From contig NC_056752.1 in NCBI RefSeq assembly GCF_018687715.1, positions 44,476,501 to 44,540,500 on the forward strand: a stretch of 64,000 bases of DNA. Reading direction: 5' to 3'. This DNA is from Carya illinoinensis. Its lineage: Eukaryota > Streptophyta > Magnoliopsida > Fagales > Juglandaceae. The position numbers were made by a program, and so were the translations under genes. The notes under the pieces are model-generated. The model worked only from the letters and a program-made list of their open reading frames with translations, was not told where the DNA came from and did not search any database. Below, piece by piece: positions 35,170 to 46,300 of this stretch; the stretch's first letter is position 1, and every line of letters begins with the position of its first letter.

Positions 35170-37956
35170 GATATGTTTTGAGGTAGTAATTTAGTTTTGA
35201 ATAAGATTCATCTTGATAACTATAAGCCCCTTTTTATTCTCTGTTTGATTTCCTAATCAGAAAACTATTTTTTTTAAAACACTTCAAAACTCTTATCCTA
35301 TCGATTTTTCTCTCCTCGTAGGAGTAGTTTTCCAAAGTTTAGTTGAATTCAAATTCTCAACTCTAGACTTTATCCAATTTTCTCCTCAAGACTCATGGCA
35401 TCTCCCACTCCCTCATCTATAAAACCCACAAGATCCTCAGAAGGAAAAAACAGAAAACATTTTACACACCAGCCCAGGGTAACTGTCTCTGTAACCAAGA
35501 AAACCACTTTCACAAACAACCAACTCGCCAGAAATAGTCACAAAAAGTGCCGACCAGCCCAATCCCGTCTCACCCACTCCCTCAGAAATTGCTGGCCAGC
35601 TTGTGCCTCCGTGACCAGCACCCAGACCCATTAGCACCTTGATTCTCCTTCTCTTGGTAAGTTGCCTTTCCATCGCACGATTCTCCTCTACAGTAGCTGT
35701 TTCTTCCCTTTTTATTTGCTTTGTTTATTTCTTTCCCAAAAATACCCATACCCATTAGGATGTTTTCCCTTAATGCCCCTGAAACCCCTTGTTTTGTAGA
35801 CTTTCGTAAATCCTCCTGAAGGAACTTTTGGAAAAGTTACTTCTTTACCCTCAAATAACTATGTTGGCTTATTTTTTAAACCTGATACGTGGACTAATTT
35901 CCTTGTGGGCTGGGCTTGAGGTTAGTTAGACATGTATCATTGAGATGGACTTGTGTTTTAAATTGGGCTTTACTTTATTACATTTCAGCAACTGTTTTAG
36001 TGATTTTATTGGGCTGGTTATATTTTCAGAAGAAACTTCACTTTTACATGGGCTTTATCTACTTAAATAAATATATTAGTCATAGACTTGTTTTTATAGA
36101 AAATATTTAAGGGCTTTTAAGTATATTTTAAAGTATTCTTTTATATTGTTTCAGCTTATCATTTTGGTTAATTTTTCAATTAATCTTTAACTAGATTTTT
36201 ATAAAATTATTAAGATATACATTTACACAAAATATTAAGTAATATGATATGGGTTTTAAATATTATTATTTTATGAAATCTTTGTATAAGTGAATATTTA
36301 TTGAGTTATCTCTTTGGTATTATGTTTAAGTATTTAGAATGCTACGACATTTTTTTTAGAAAAGTTTAGTAACGTCTAGTGCCTCGTATAGGTCACGAGT
36401 TACGACGTGAGATTGTGAAAACAACGCTAAGAGGTAATTAGTATGATCATATAATTGCATGTGTACTATAAATTTTCTAATGGTGTATGAAAATATGATG
36501 TTGTCTACACTAGGCTACAAGCTAAGTCAAGGTTAGATTCCTTTCATGATCTTTGATGAATTATGACATTATGCTTGTATGAATGAATTTGTTGTTTGAT
36601 GGAGTGAATGATTCTAAATCACATGGAAGCTATGAAATGTTCATGTAGTAATTTAAGTCAAGTATGTCATGTAATAAAATAACCAGTTTATGTATGCCAT
36701 GTTCATGTAGTACCTAGATCATGTATGTCAGGTTCATGTAGTGATTAAATCTTATATGCTATGTAATATCATGAAGTATTTAGATCAAGTATATTAGGTA
36801 AAGTTCATATAGAATTCAGATCATGTATGCCATGAAATGTTTATATTTAGATCATATTAGGCCACGTACAAAGATATGCCATGATATGTTATGCCATATA
36901 CAAAGATATGCCATGTCATGCTATACCATTTGCAAGTATATGCCATGCTAGAAAAGCTCATGATATTAAATAAGTTCTCATGCATTAAGAAAGATAAAAT
37001 ATTTAAGGGTGATATGGACCTAAGCGTATTTACCACAAGTTATGATAAGACGGTGCCACGGATTTAAGCGTGATTCATCATATGTTAAGTGAAACACGAA
37101 CCCAAACGATTTTCACTTCAAGTTATGTTAAGGATGACACGGATCTAAGCGTGTTCATCACAAGTTATATTAAGGATGACATAGACCCAAACGTGTTCAT
37201 GACAAGATATGTTAAGGACACGGACCTAAGTGTGTTCATCACAAGTTATGTTAAGGATGACACGGACCCAAGTGTGTTCACCACAAGTTATATTATGTAG
37301 TGCCAAAGACTCAAGCGTGGTTCACCTTATGTTAAATAAAACACAGACTCAAACGTGCTTCACTCTATGTTATGACAAGTTATGGGATGCCACGGACTCA
37401 AGCGTGGTTCACCATATAATAAGTGAAAAACAAGATAAACAAGTAATTTATGTATTCATGTTTATATGTTTGCTTTGATTATGTATGTTTTTGCTCATGT
37501 TGATGATGAATAGATATGCTATGAAAATCTGTGAATGATATATGTTTGTTTGAAGAGTCTTTCAAAAATTAAGTCTTGTTAAGTTATATTTTACAGTATG
37601 ATGTACTATTTATTGAGTATTCGACTCATTTTTGTTTGTTTGTTTGTTTCTTTGTTCTCTTTTATGTTTAAATGTCACAAATGATGGTTGTAAGGATGTA
37701 AAGCTGGAGGACCAGGTGTAGATCTAGTGCAATGACTTAATTCTTTTATGTTTTTTTTTTTTTTGGATAAAAAGTCACTCGTAGAGTTAGTTAATGTTTT
37801 TATTTTACATTTTCAGTTTTAAGTTTTCAAAAATAGTTATGTTCAGTTTAATTAATGTTTTTAGTAAATGCGATATTTTAGGATATGAACCTCTTTATTG
37901 GGTAATTTGTTATGTACGTTAGTGACATCTTTATCCTACGATAATGGGGTGTTACA
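35101..37956 (+). mobile_element. Second very long solo LTR (2856 bp) inside Copia-1 RNase H
   Basis: Starts TGTAACATCC and ends GGTGTTACA, flanked exactly by TACAT at 35096-35100 and 37957-37961. The Copia RNase H reading resumes immediately after it. A (TTA)n microsatellite lies near its start (35128-35169), CATG-rich repeats are at 36640-36960, and a tandem array is at 37010-37430. No primer site, polypurine tract, second LTR or domain was recognised inside. It shares general style with the first long LTR but not close sequence. Confidence 0.82.
37010..37430 (+). repeat. Tandem repeat of about 42 bp in the second long LTR
   Basis: Variants of ACGGACCTAAGCGTGTTCAT followed by CACAAGTTATGTTAAGGATG recur about ten times with small changes in length. 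Confidence 0.75.
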
Positions 37957-38103
37957 TACATATTCCTTGAAGCATCAGATAGTAGATATCCTCACTAAAG
38001 CCCTTGGATATCTGAATTTTCAGTACCTCATTAGCAAGATGGGAATGATAAATATTCATTCCCATCTTTAGGGGAGGGGAGGGGGGGGGGGGGGGGGGAG
38101 CGG

Positions 38104-38516
38104 GGTTGGAATATAGAAAACCACGTTAAGGAATTGGAAAGGAAATCCCGAGAAGCCAAACAAGGGACTTTATTAATTCCTCCAGTTTAATGGTTAAGTT
38201 AGTTAGCCTTATAATAACTTGATTGTATCTTAAGTTGTGGGGAGGGGGGTTGGAATATAGAAAACCACGTTAAGGAATTGGAAAGGAAATCCCGAGAAGC
38301 CAAACAAAGGACTTTATTAATTCCTAATCCAGTTTAATGGTTAAGTTAGTTAGCCTTAGAATAACTTACTTGATTGTATCTTAAGTTGTATAAATAGGAT
38401 AATTTGTATAGTTTTATTTCTTGAAAATGTCATTTTTCATTCGGCTAATGAGAATAAGCAAAGTTCTCTCTTCCATATCCCCTGTTTTTCAATTCACAAT
38501 TCTTAGCAATTTTACA
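38104..38516 (+). repeat. Copia-1 3' LTR preceded by a partial LTR duplicate
   Basis: The full 3' LTR is 38248-38516. A second copy of only its first half runs from about 38104 to 38238, stopping at CTTAAGTTGT where a purine run GGGGAGGGGGG (38239-38249) leads into the full copy. The partial copy thus has its own G-rich tract at 38071-38105. Confidence 0.85.
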
Positions 38517-38613
38517 CAAGCCTAAATACCAATCAAGCACAACAAGTGGGAACTTCAATAATACTACACGACAAGCGAAATCTACAAACCAAACATGAGA
38601 AAGTTTCTTCATT

Positions 38614-41600
38614 CTATGCCTTCTTAATTGCAACAGATCTAGCTTTCAGATTTAGAAAGATCGCCCTGAAGTTAACACGCAGAAAAAGGACTGAGTCAGT
38701 GCTAACTACTAAATATTCCAGACATTATTAAATACATTGGGTAATAAGAGAATACTTGTATGATGTTATATGCATGTATATATGCGTATGCATACTATAA
38801 TACTACCAACTTAAACAATGCATGATAATTACTACAATAATTTTTTTTTCCTAATGATGAAGACCAGAAGCCACGCGCTTGGTCGTTCCCAGCAGTGATA
38901 TCGTATTGAAACATTTGCTTCACATTTTTTGTCATGCCAGTAGGAACCTGAAGGAAACAGCAGAATTTCAAATGTTTGCCATGTGACAACCAATTGGTAT
39001 TCCCTCGAGTTTTAATCCCACTTCTTGGCCCTTCCATTTTGATTTCATCTATTGGTATCCCTACATAGGACAACCAACAAGAAGAAGATAATGAAACTGA
39101 AAGGTAACTGGCATGAATTGCACGAACAGACTCACTACTTGGAAGTCTCAAGGTACACCTGAGTAGTTGCTGCAGGCAGATGACACCTAAAAGGTATTCC
39201 TGAGTCAACTTTACCAGTCTTTGTCAAGCCCTTCGGGGATAGGGGGGATAGTCTCTACCTGACCAAGTAAAAAATCAAAGGGTGAAGAAGGTAAAGATTG
39301 GGAAGGTTATGAACAAGCTAAGCTCAGGGCAGGTCTTGGTTATGTGAGAATTAGGGAGAAATTAACCAAATGTGACGGGGGCTTGTGCACCCCAAGATTA
39401 GTCAAGACTTTGTTCTCGGACACCTAGTGCTAATAAAAAAAGAAGAAGAAGAGAAATTAATCAAATGTGAAGTGGAATGATGTAGTTGGCCTCGAGATTT
39501 CCAAACAAGCATGGCAAAAGGCTGTCATACTGCCTGGTAAGTTTTAAGTAGCAACTATTCCAAGGCTATTGCAGCATAGGAAGACTCAGTTTTCTTCCAA
39601 ATGGGTGGGAAAAATGAAAAGCTAGTCTCGAATATCCTCCAAATGGCTCATGATGATGCTCCTTATGATTTAGATCTGGCCATAGGTGTTCCTTATGAAT
39701 TGAAGAATTTCTTATATATCCTTCAGTTCCAGATCTTCCCCCAGTACAAGGAATATGTGCTTGTTCACAGCAGTAAATTCTAGCAATAATGCTCTGGCTC
39801 TTCTAATTAGGAAATTGTAGCATTTATCAAGCATTATTTACATAAATGACCATGTACAACATGGTTGTTGTAAGCAGGCTTCCTTCAAGCTTTGGTAAAA
39901 ACTTTCTAATACATGCAATTAACCTATCACGTTCTTTCTTCAGCCCATTCTGGAACTCATCAAGTCCAGAATTAAGATGCCTCTAAAGTTATGTGTTGTG
40001 ATAATCTATTGGCACTTCTGAAGTTCAAGGGTATATACTAATCATTTACATGACTGTTCATTCTTGCACACAAGTTTAAGATGGAAAATAATTAATAAAA
40101 GCAGGTGAAATTAAAAGATTACAATCATACCAGCACGAGGCAACAAAGCTGTGGAATATAACACGGAATTGCAAAGGCATGTACTGGTAATTCACCCAAC
40201 CAACTATAGGCCAAAACTGCAAGCCAAAAATGTCAGAGCTGCCAATTTAACAAGTAGGCTTGCATGTCAAACAATAATACTCATCATACCTTCCATGCTG
40301 TTAACTGAACAGAGGGGTAGTCCTTTCTAACTTTATGCTTGACTAAACCCCATGGTCTTCCTGCAATATGAGACTATAGGATTACTTTTGTCTTTAAGAA
40401 GGTGTTTCTTGACATAGAATTCTGATGGAAAAAGCATTAATTCTAGATGGAGTGTTATTCTGTGAACTGGCTAAGGATAAAATAAAAAAAAATAAAAAAA
40501 TCAAGTTGTAGCTTATTCTCCAGTCATTGAGTGGCTTCTCTTATTAGAGTGCAAAAAGGGAAAAAAACCCAAATCCGACCAAGCCACATACACAGAGAAC
40601 ATATTTACCTTCAATCACAACTATGCTTTGGAAGCATAAATATGTATCTTTTTAATTTTTCTTCTTTTATGCGGTCCATGATAACATAAGCAAGAACATC
40701 ATTTCCACATCTTGCAATATTATATTTCATGAACTGACAAATATTTAATCCATTGTATGTAAAGACAGTAAAGCTCAATCGATAAGACAGAAGTAAACAT
40801 TAGGAACTAAGCAAGCCGTGGCAGAAATGACTTCGTCAATGCACATACCTTCTACTACCAAACCATAATAGATCATAAAGAAAAGGTTGTTCCACGGAGA
40901 GGAAGTTAACTGTTCCAATAACACCTAATAATAGAACGCCATCCATCAATACTTAATCACATATTTGCATATAGCCTAGAACAGAACAAAAGGCCCATCT
41001 AAATGAGTTCAAAATCTCTTGAATCAAGTACAAGAACATAAATTAATCGGCTAACAAAGCATATGAACTGTAGAAACATAGTACCTTCTTCACAACAGTT
41101 TTGTTGCCCTTCTTCCCTTTGAAAATTTTATCCATCAACTTGTGGAGGAAATGCCCGAAAGGCCCAGCGTATGCAAACCCATAGAGCTGGCAAAACAATT
41201 TAATTTTTCAATTAGCAGAGACAAGTACAACATGTGGCTAACAATTTATGGAAAAAGACTACGAACTCAAGAAACTCCATATTTATAGACTCTTCCATAG
41301 TTTGTATGATCAAAAGCAAAGGCCTTAACTGGGCCTATATGACTGATACAGCTATTTGAATGGTCTCCTGATTTTATCAATTCAGGGAAAAGAAAACAAC
41401 ATAAAAACAGGAATAAAATTTGTTTTTTTCTCGTTCAGCAGATTGAGGTTAAGAGTTTGATCCATTCCACACGAAAGTAAACAAATTAAAGAATGTGCAA
41501 ACAGAGTTTGCGTACCATGACAAGAAGTAATCTTTTCAGTTGAAGCTTCTTGATCCCAGAAATCTTTTGGGCGACTGTATCACTACACCCAGCTAAAAAT

Positions 41601-41857
41601 CCAGCTGTAATTGCCTAGCAACCCAAAAAGTTCAAGCAAAAAACAACTATGAAGTATCATCTTTAACCGAAATAAATAAAAAAAGGCACAAATGAATGCT
41701 GAACAACAGGTAAAAAAAATAGAAAAAGATGTTAAAGAGCGTGGTGTAGTTAAACGAATGGTATTCAATCATGAATGAAAGAAACCTTGGTTCTGAGAGG
41801 GTGAAGCTGAAGCTGCAGGAGATATTTCCTCCAAGCCTCGTCGACAATGTCAGACAT
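38614..41857 (-). CDS. PMP22: PMP22, 22-kDa peroxisomal membrane protein (Mpv17/PMP22 family)
   Basis: Integral peroxisomal membrane protein; the family is thought to form or modulate small membrane pores. Seven exons join in frame: 41857-41786, 41614-41516, 41186-41085, 40924-40849, 40360-40290, 40216-40131 and 38665-38614, giving 185 aa against about 190 in Arabidopsis PMP22. It starts MSDIVDEAWRKYL, with LQLHPLRTKAITAGFLAGCS, then GPFGHFLHKLMDKIFKGKK, LLEQLTSSPWNNLFFMIYYG, VQLTAWKFWPIVGWVNYQY and FRVIFHSFVASCW, ending LKARSVAIKKA. The WPIVGWVNY block and basic C-terminus are family marks. Several hydrophobic stretches fit four membrane spans. The last intron (1465 bp) contains a short retroposon. 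The gene appears intact; Copia-1 lies 97 bp past its stop codon. Confidence 0.92.
39356..39470 (+). mobile_element. Truncated retroposon tail with 20-bp target duplication
   Basis: A 75-bp body (39376-39450, CGGGGGCTTGTGCACCCCAA start, A-rich end) is flanked by GAGAAATTAACCAAATGTGA (39356-39375) and the same word with one mismatch (39451-39470). A-tail and long direct repeat mean LINE-machinery insertion. The body looks like the 3' end of a plant SINE or LINE. It sits in the last PMP22 intron, antisense to the gene. Confidence 0.8.
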
Positions 41858-43384
41858 GGTATGTGATCAACGTCTCAACCCAACCCTTTACTCTGTCACT
41901 CTGCGTCTCACAGGATATACGGGTTAATAGATAAGAGACAGAGATCGAGCAAGAGAATGCGAGCATTGACTGAGCACAGAAATGGAAATGGGATTTGTAG
42001 AAAATTTGAAAGGCCGACTGGGGTTAGGTGAAGTTATAGAGTCGCAAAGTCGTACTTTAAAAAAAGGTTGCAAAGCGAAGACCTCAACACGAGAGAGTCG
42101 CGGAGACGCGCAGAGAGAGAAGGTGGGGGATTTGAAGGAGTTAGTATTTTGTGGGCTTCGGAATCAATGATTTTTGGAACTGGGCTTTTGGGTTGGGTTG
42201 AGGCCTGAGGGAGAAGAGAGTAGGTTTAATTCCCAGACTGGTTCCTGATTTGAAAATGATAATTTTTTTTAATGAGTAATATTACGTATAATAGTAGAGT
42301 TTTCAAGTATCGTATAGTTATTTTAAAAAAAAATATAGTTTATTATTAAAAAATTTATTTATTTTTTATATGGATCTTATATCTATTCACTTTTTTTTAA
42401 AATGATTGCGCGACACTTATACTAACAACTGCAAGTATAATTTTTGGACCATATTCTTTTTTAAAGCGACTACACGGTACTTGCACACTTCACGATTGTA
42501 TGTAACATTACTCTTTTTTCAAAATAAAGAATTTTAGATTGAGCTTCATTGTTTTTACTTTAATGGTTTTTACTTTTCTTGGATAGGGAATAGCTAATTT
42601 TCGCTTTAGTTTATTTATTTATTTGTTTTTATTATGCAATATCTACAATGTCATTCTAATATAATTGTATTTTGTAATAGTATCTTTCGTAAATATATAT
42701 ATTTTTAAAAGGAATTTTATTTATTTTCTAGTACTTTGCTTCGTTATGCAACAGGTAGATGAATACTATAACAGTAATATTTTTTTCATTTTTAATTTTG
42801 TCATTTTTAATCACACTTACCGTGTGACATTTTAAATCGAAAAAAAGAAGAGTCAAAGAGCATAGTTATGGAAATATTGAATTGCATCAAATTTCAATAT
42901 CATGATTCCCAAGCCGTCCGTACACTTGTCACACCAAATATATATAGATGATTACATTTTAAACAAATTAAGCAGATCATTATTAAAGATACATGATAGA
43001 TCATAACTGTAATTAGTCTAAACTACAATTTTATTTTGTACGAATTTTCAATCCATGCAGTACGTTTTGTTAATCCGAAAATCTGCAACGTCGATACTTC
43101 CAGTCTCCAGATGATCACCAAATCATACAAAAAACAAAGAAGCAAACGGCCGGACGGACGAATTGATCGATAATCTTCCATGGAAATAGGCTAGCTAGGA
43201 GGCCAGGAGCTCGCTAGAGCCTAGCTCGATCATCATGATCTAAACATGAACATACCTTTTGGTGGGCCACTTGAACCTAATGAGCATTAAAATTTAAAAT
43301 AATTAATTAAAATACAACTTAATTAACATTAATAAGTAATAAATTTATAATAATCTGGCCGGAGGAGTAGTAGCGTTTGGTTAG
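41858..43384. other. PMP22 promoter side, intergenic DNA, PLAC8-like gene 3' flank
   Basis: PMP22 leader and promoter lie at about 41858-42200. MITE family B copy 3 is at 42274-42513. The rest to 43384 is AT-rich; 42890-43380 is the downstream flank of the PLAC8-like gene. No further gene seen. Confidence 0.45.
42274..42513. mobile_element. MITE family B, copy 3 (long inverted repeats)
   Basis: The left end GAGTAATATTACGTATAATA and the right end (reverse complement GAGTAATGTTACATACAATC) stay alignable for about 55 bp, through GCAAGTA(C)CGT and TTTAAAA. The element is 240 bp and non-coding. Confidence 0.75.
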
Positions 43385-46300
43385 TCAAATATATATAACA
43401 TTTGGAGGGGTCCAAGCCTCTGTGTTGAGTTCAGCATACTCCTGACAAAGAGCACATTGTTCACAGGAGTAGTGTACGCAGCAATCGCAACATGGTTCAT
43501 CCGGGAATCCGTATTTCGATCGTAGTTTCTTTCTGTTCAGGCAGGACAGGATCCAATGGAATTGGACCGTCATCAAGAGCGCATACACGCAATCAGCTTG
43601 CCCGCTACATGCTGATCAGCGTGCATGTGAAATATAAACATATATGGCACAAGCCAGATCAGAGCCACAAACACATTTTTTTTTTTTTTTTTTTAAGAAA
43701 GAGTCAGAGTCACATGTTCAAGAATGACTCTTCTCCAAATTTATTTAAAAAAACCTCACTTATGGTGGAGAAAAAACCGAAACTACAACCTAACACTTAG
43801 GACTTACAAATAAATAGACAACTAAAGCCCAAGCGTCCAAGAAATAAAACACCACTTCAGCCCCAAGATCAATACAAAGAATAACCAGACCCAAGCAATA
43901 AATTAAATACATAAAAGACAAAAAAAAACCACCGTCCCATTTATACGAAAAGTTCCGTCACCAAGCTTCCATGAGAAGAATTAAATCCTCTTGAAGCTAC
44001 TCACAACGCAAGCCATTTTGCGCAAACTCGGCAAGCCACTATTATCCAAGCGAAGAATTCCTCTAATTCCTGCAAGTAAGGCAGAGCTTTCATTCCAAGT
44101 CTGATTCATTCCAGAAGCTCCCAACCTTGCAAAACCATCAGCCAACGAGTTACACTGCCTATAGACATGCCCGACTCTGTAATTCAAGCCTTCACATAGC
44201 TGCATCAACTCTTCCCAATAATCTTCTAAATACCAAAGCCCACATCTTTTTTTCTTCATCCACTCAATCACAATCTTAGAGTCCATCTCAATGTCTATAT
44301 TTTGAATGCCCAAAAATCTCACAATCCTCATGCCCTGAACCAAGCTCAAAAATTCAGCAACATTATTTGATTTATTTCCAGTAGCTATTGCAAAACCTGA
44401 AATTAACTTCCCTTTACAATCTCTAATAGCACCTCCTGCACCTGATGAACCTGGGTTCCCCAACGAACAACCATCCACGTTTAGCTTGTGCCAACCTTCC
44501 TTTGGTTTCACCCATTTCAAAGGCAAATAAGATATATGTTTTTGCTTAACAGGTATATTAAACATAAACAATATCTCCTCATCTCGCTTAGATAAGCTGG
44601 AAGAAGCCTTCAGATTTTCCCCAAACAAACCCAGCCAATATTTAATCGAATTCCACATCGAAATTAAGGACTCATGTTTTCCTTCCATTCTAGCCAAGCA
44701 CCGTCGAGTCCATAGCTTCCATGTGATTATGCTAGGAAGAAGACCAATTAATTGACCTGGTTGAGTTGAAAATTTAGCACGTCTAAACCATATTTCTACT
44801 TTGTCTTTCCAGTTCTGGCCATCCAATTGAGGTATAGCAAGAGTAAGGCAACATTTGCTCCATACCCGCTCGGCAAAAGTCCCAAGTGCTAGTACATGAC
44901 TCTGATCCTCATATCCCCCATTGTCACAGCAATCACATTTAGAAACCAACGGAACCCCTGCTCTACGAACCCGATCATCCACCGGCAAACAATTATTATG
45001 TGCCTTCCACATTATTAGAGACATTTTTTTTGGGATTACAGGATGCCACAACCATTTATGCCAAGGCACTTTTGGGCCTCTAGACCTGATACATTCCCAT
45101 GCAGAATGAGTGGAAAAATTCCCATGGGCATTCGGTAACCAAATAAGAGTGTCCTTCTCCTGCTTCACTCTACCCAATTCTTCTAAGATTTGTTCCAACT
45201 TTTCCATGCCAACTAATCGGTCAAACAGTTCCACATTCCATCCATTTCCAAGTTTACACTCTGCAATAGAAAGATTCGGAAATTCCCGAACTTCATGTTG
45301 TTCACTAAGAGGACCATCAGCTAACCATTTGTCGTGCCAAAAGGAAATGTTACCTTCTTTCACCCTCCATTTGGAAAATTTTTTTACAGCAACCATGTTA
45401 TCCAAAAGCATCTTCCATAATTTCGATCCTTTTGATGAATCCACACAGGAGATATGATTATTACCGACATATTTAGCAACCAAAAATTTCGACCAAACCG
45501 ATTTTCCTTGAAGCAAATTCCAAACTAATTTCATATGAAGTGATCTCTGCACCTCAAGCAAATTTCTGAGCCCAATACCCCCCTCTGAAACTGGTTTACA
45601 CAGCTCATCCCAAGCCCTCCATTTTTTTTTAGGCTTGCCATCTCTAACACCCCAAAAGAAAGTACACATTAGTCTCTTCAATTTATCCAATACTACTTTC
45701 GGAGTATGTAAAATAGAAAGGCTATGGATAGGAATGCTTTGCAAAACATGCTTTAAAAGCAATAGCCGAGAGCCATTTGAGAGTAATTGGGCCTTCCAAC
45801 CCTTTATGCGATCTCTTACTTTTTTAATCAAGCCTTCAAAGTGTGCCACCAAAAGTCTTCCCGAAACAATGGGAACACCCAAATAATTAAACGGAAATCC
45901 TCCTTCAGTAAATCCGGTAATTCTCAAAATCATTCTACGCCGAGATAAAGACATTTGTTTTGAAAAAAGGATCGAAGATTTGCTTTTATTTACCTCTTGA
46001 CCCGACCATTCTCCATAAACCTTAAGAATCTTAGTGATATTCTTAATCGAGGTTTTTCCACCGTTAGCAAAAATAACTATATCATCTGCATAAAGAAGGT
46101 GAGATATAATAGGAGCCCCCCTTGGGTGATAAAAAGGAGCAATTTTCCCCGACTCAACCTGTTGCTTTAACATCCTAGAAAGGATTTCCTCCACAAGAAT
46201 AAATAAATAAGGAGATAGTGGATCACCCTGTCTCAACCCTCTACCACCCTTAAAGAAGCCTTTAGGAACTCCATTCATTACCACTGAGTACCACGGTGAA

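Larger units (their letters stand above)
27117..38516 (+). mobile_element. Old Copia retrotransposon (Copia-1), split by two solo LTRs
   Basis: LTRs of 269 bp at 27117-27385 and 38248-38516 differ at roughly 23 positions (about 90% identity). Flanks are TAAGC (27112-27116) and CAAGC (38517-38521), a target duplication with one change. Order inside is gag with a CCHC knuckle, protease, integrase, reverse transcriptase and RNase H, the Ty1/Copia order. Removing the two nested inserts (29144-32574 and 35101-37956) and a partial LTR duplicate leaves about 5 kb, a normal Copia size. Many stops and shifts show it is dead. A polypurine tract, mostly G, at 38071-38105 precedes the 3' end. Confidence 0.93.

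Noticed and set aside
35395..35634. 79-codon open frame in the second giant LTR
   Set aside because: Lies within a non-coding LTR, low complexity Ser/Thr/Lys, no domain.
38071..38105. Poly-G run as a vector or assembly join
   Set aside because: It lies exactly where the Copia polypurine tract is expected and is repeated before the full LTR, although its length could still be mis-assembled.
38795..39208. 137-codon open frame on the minus strand in the last PMP22 intron
   Set aside because: No likeness to PMP22 or another family, and the true last exon (38665-38614) joins in frame and ends with the expected basic tail.
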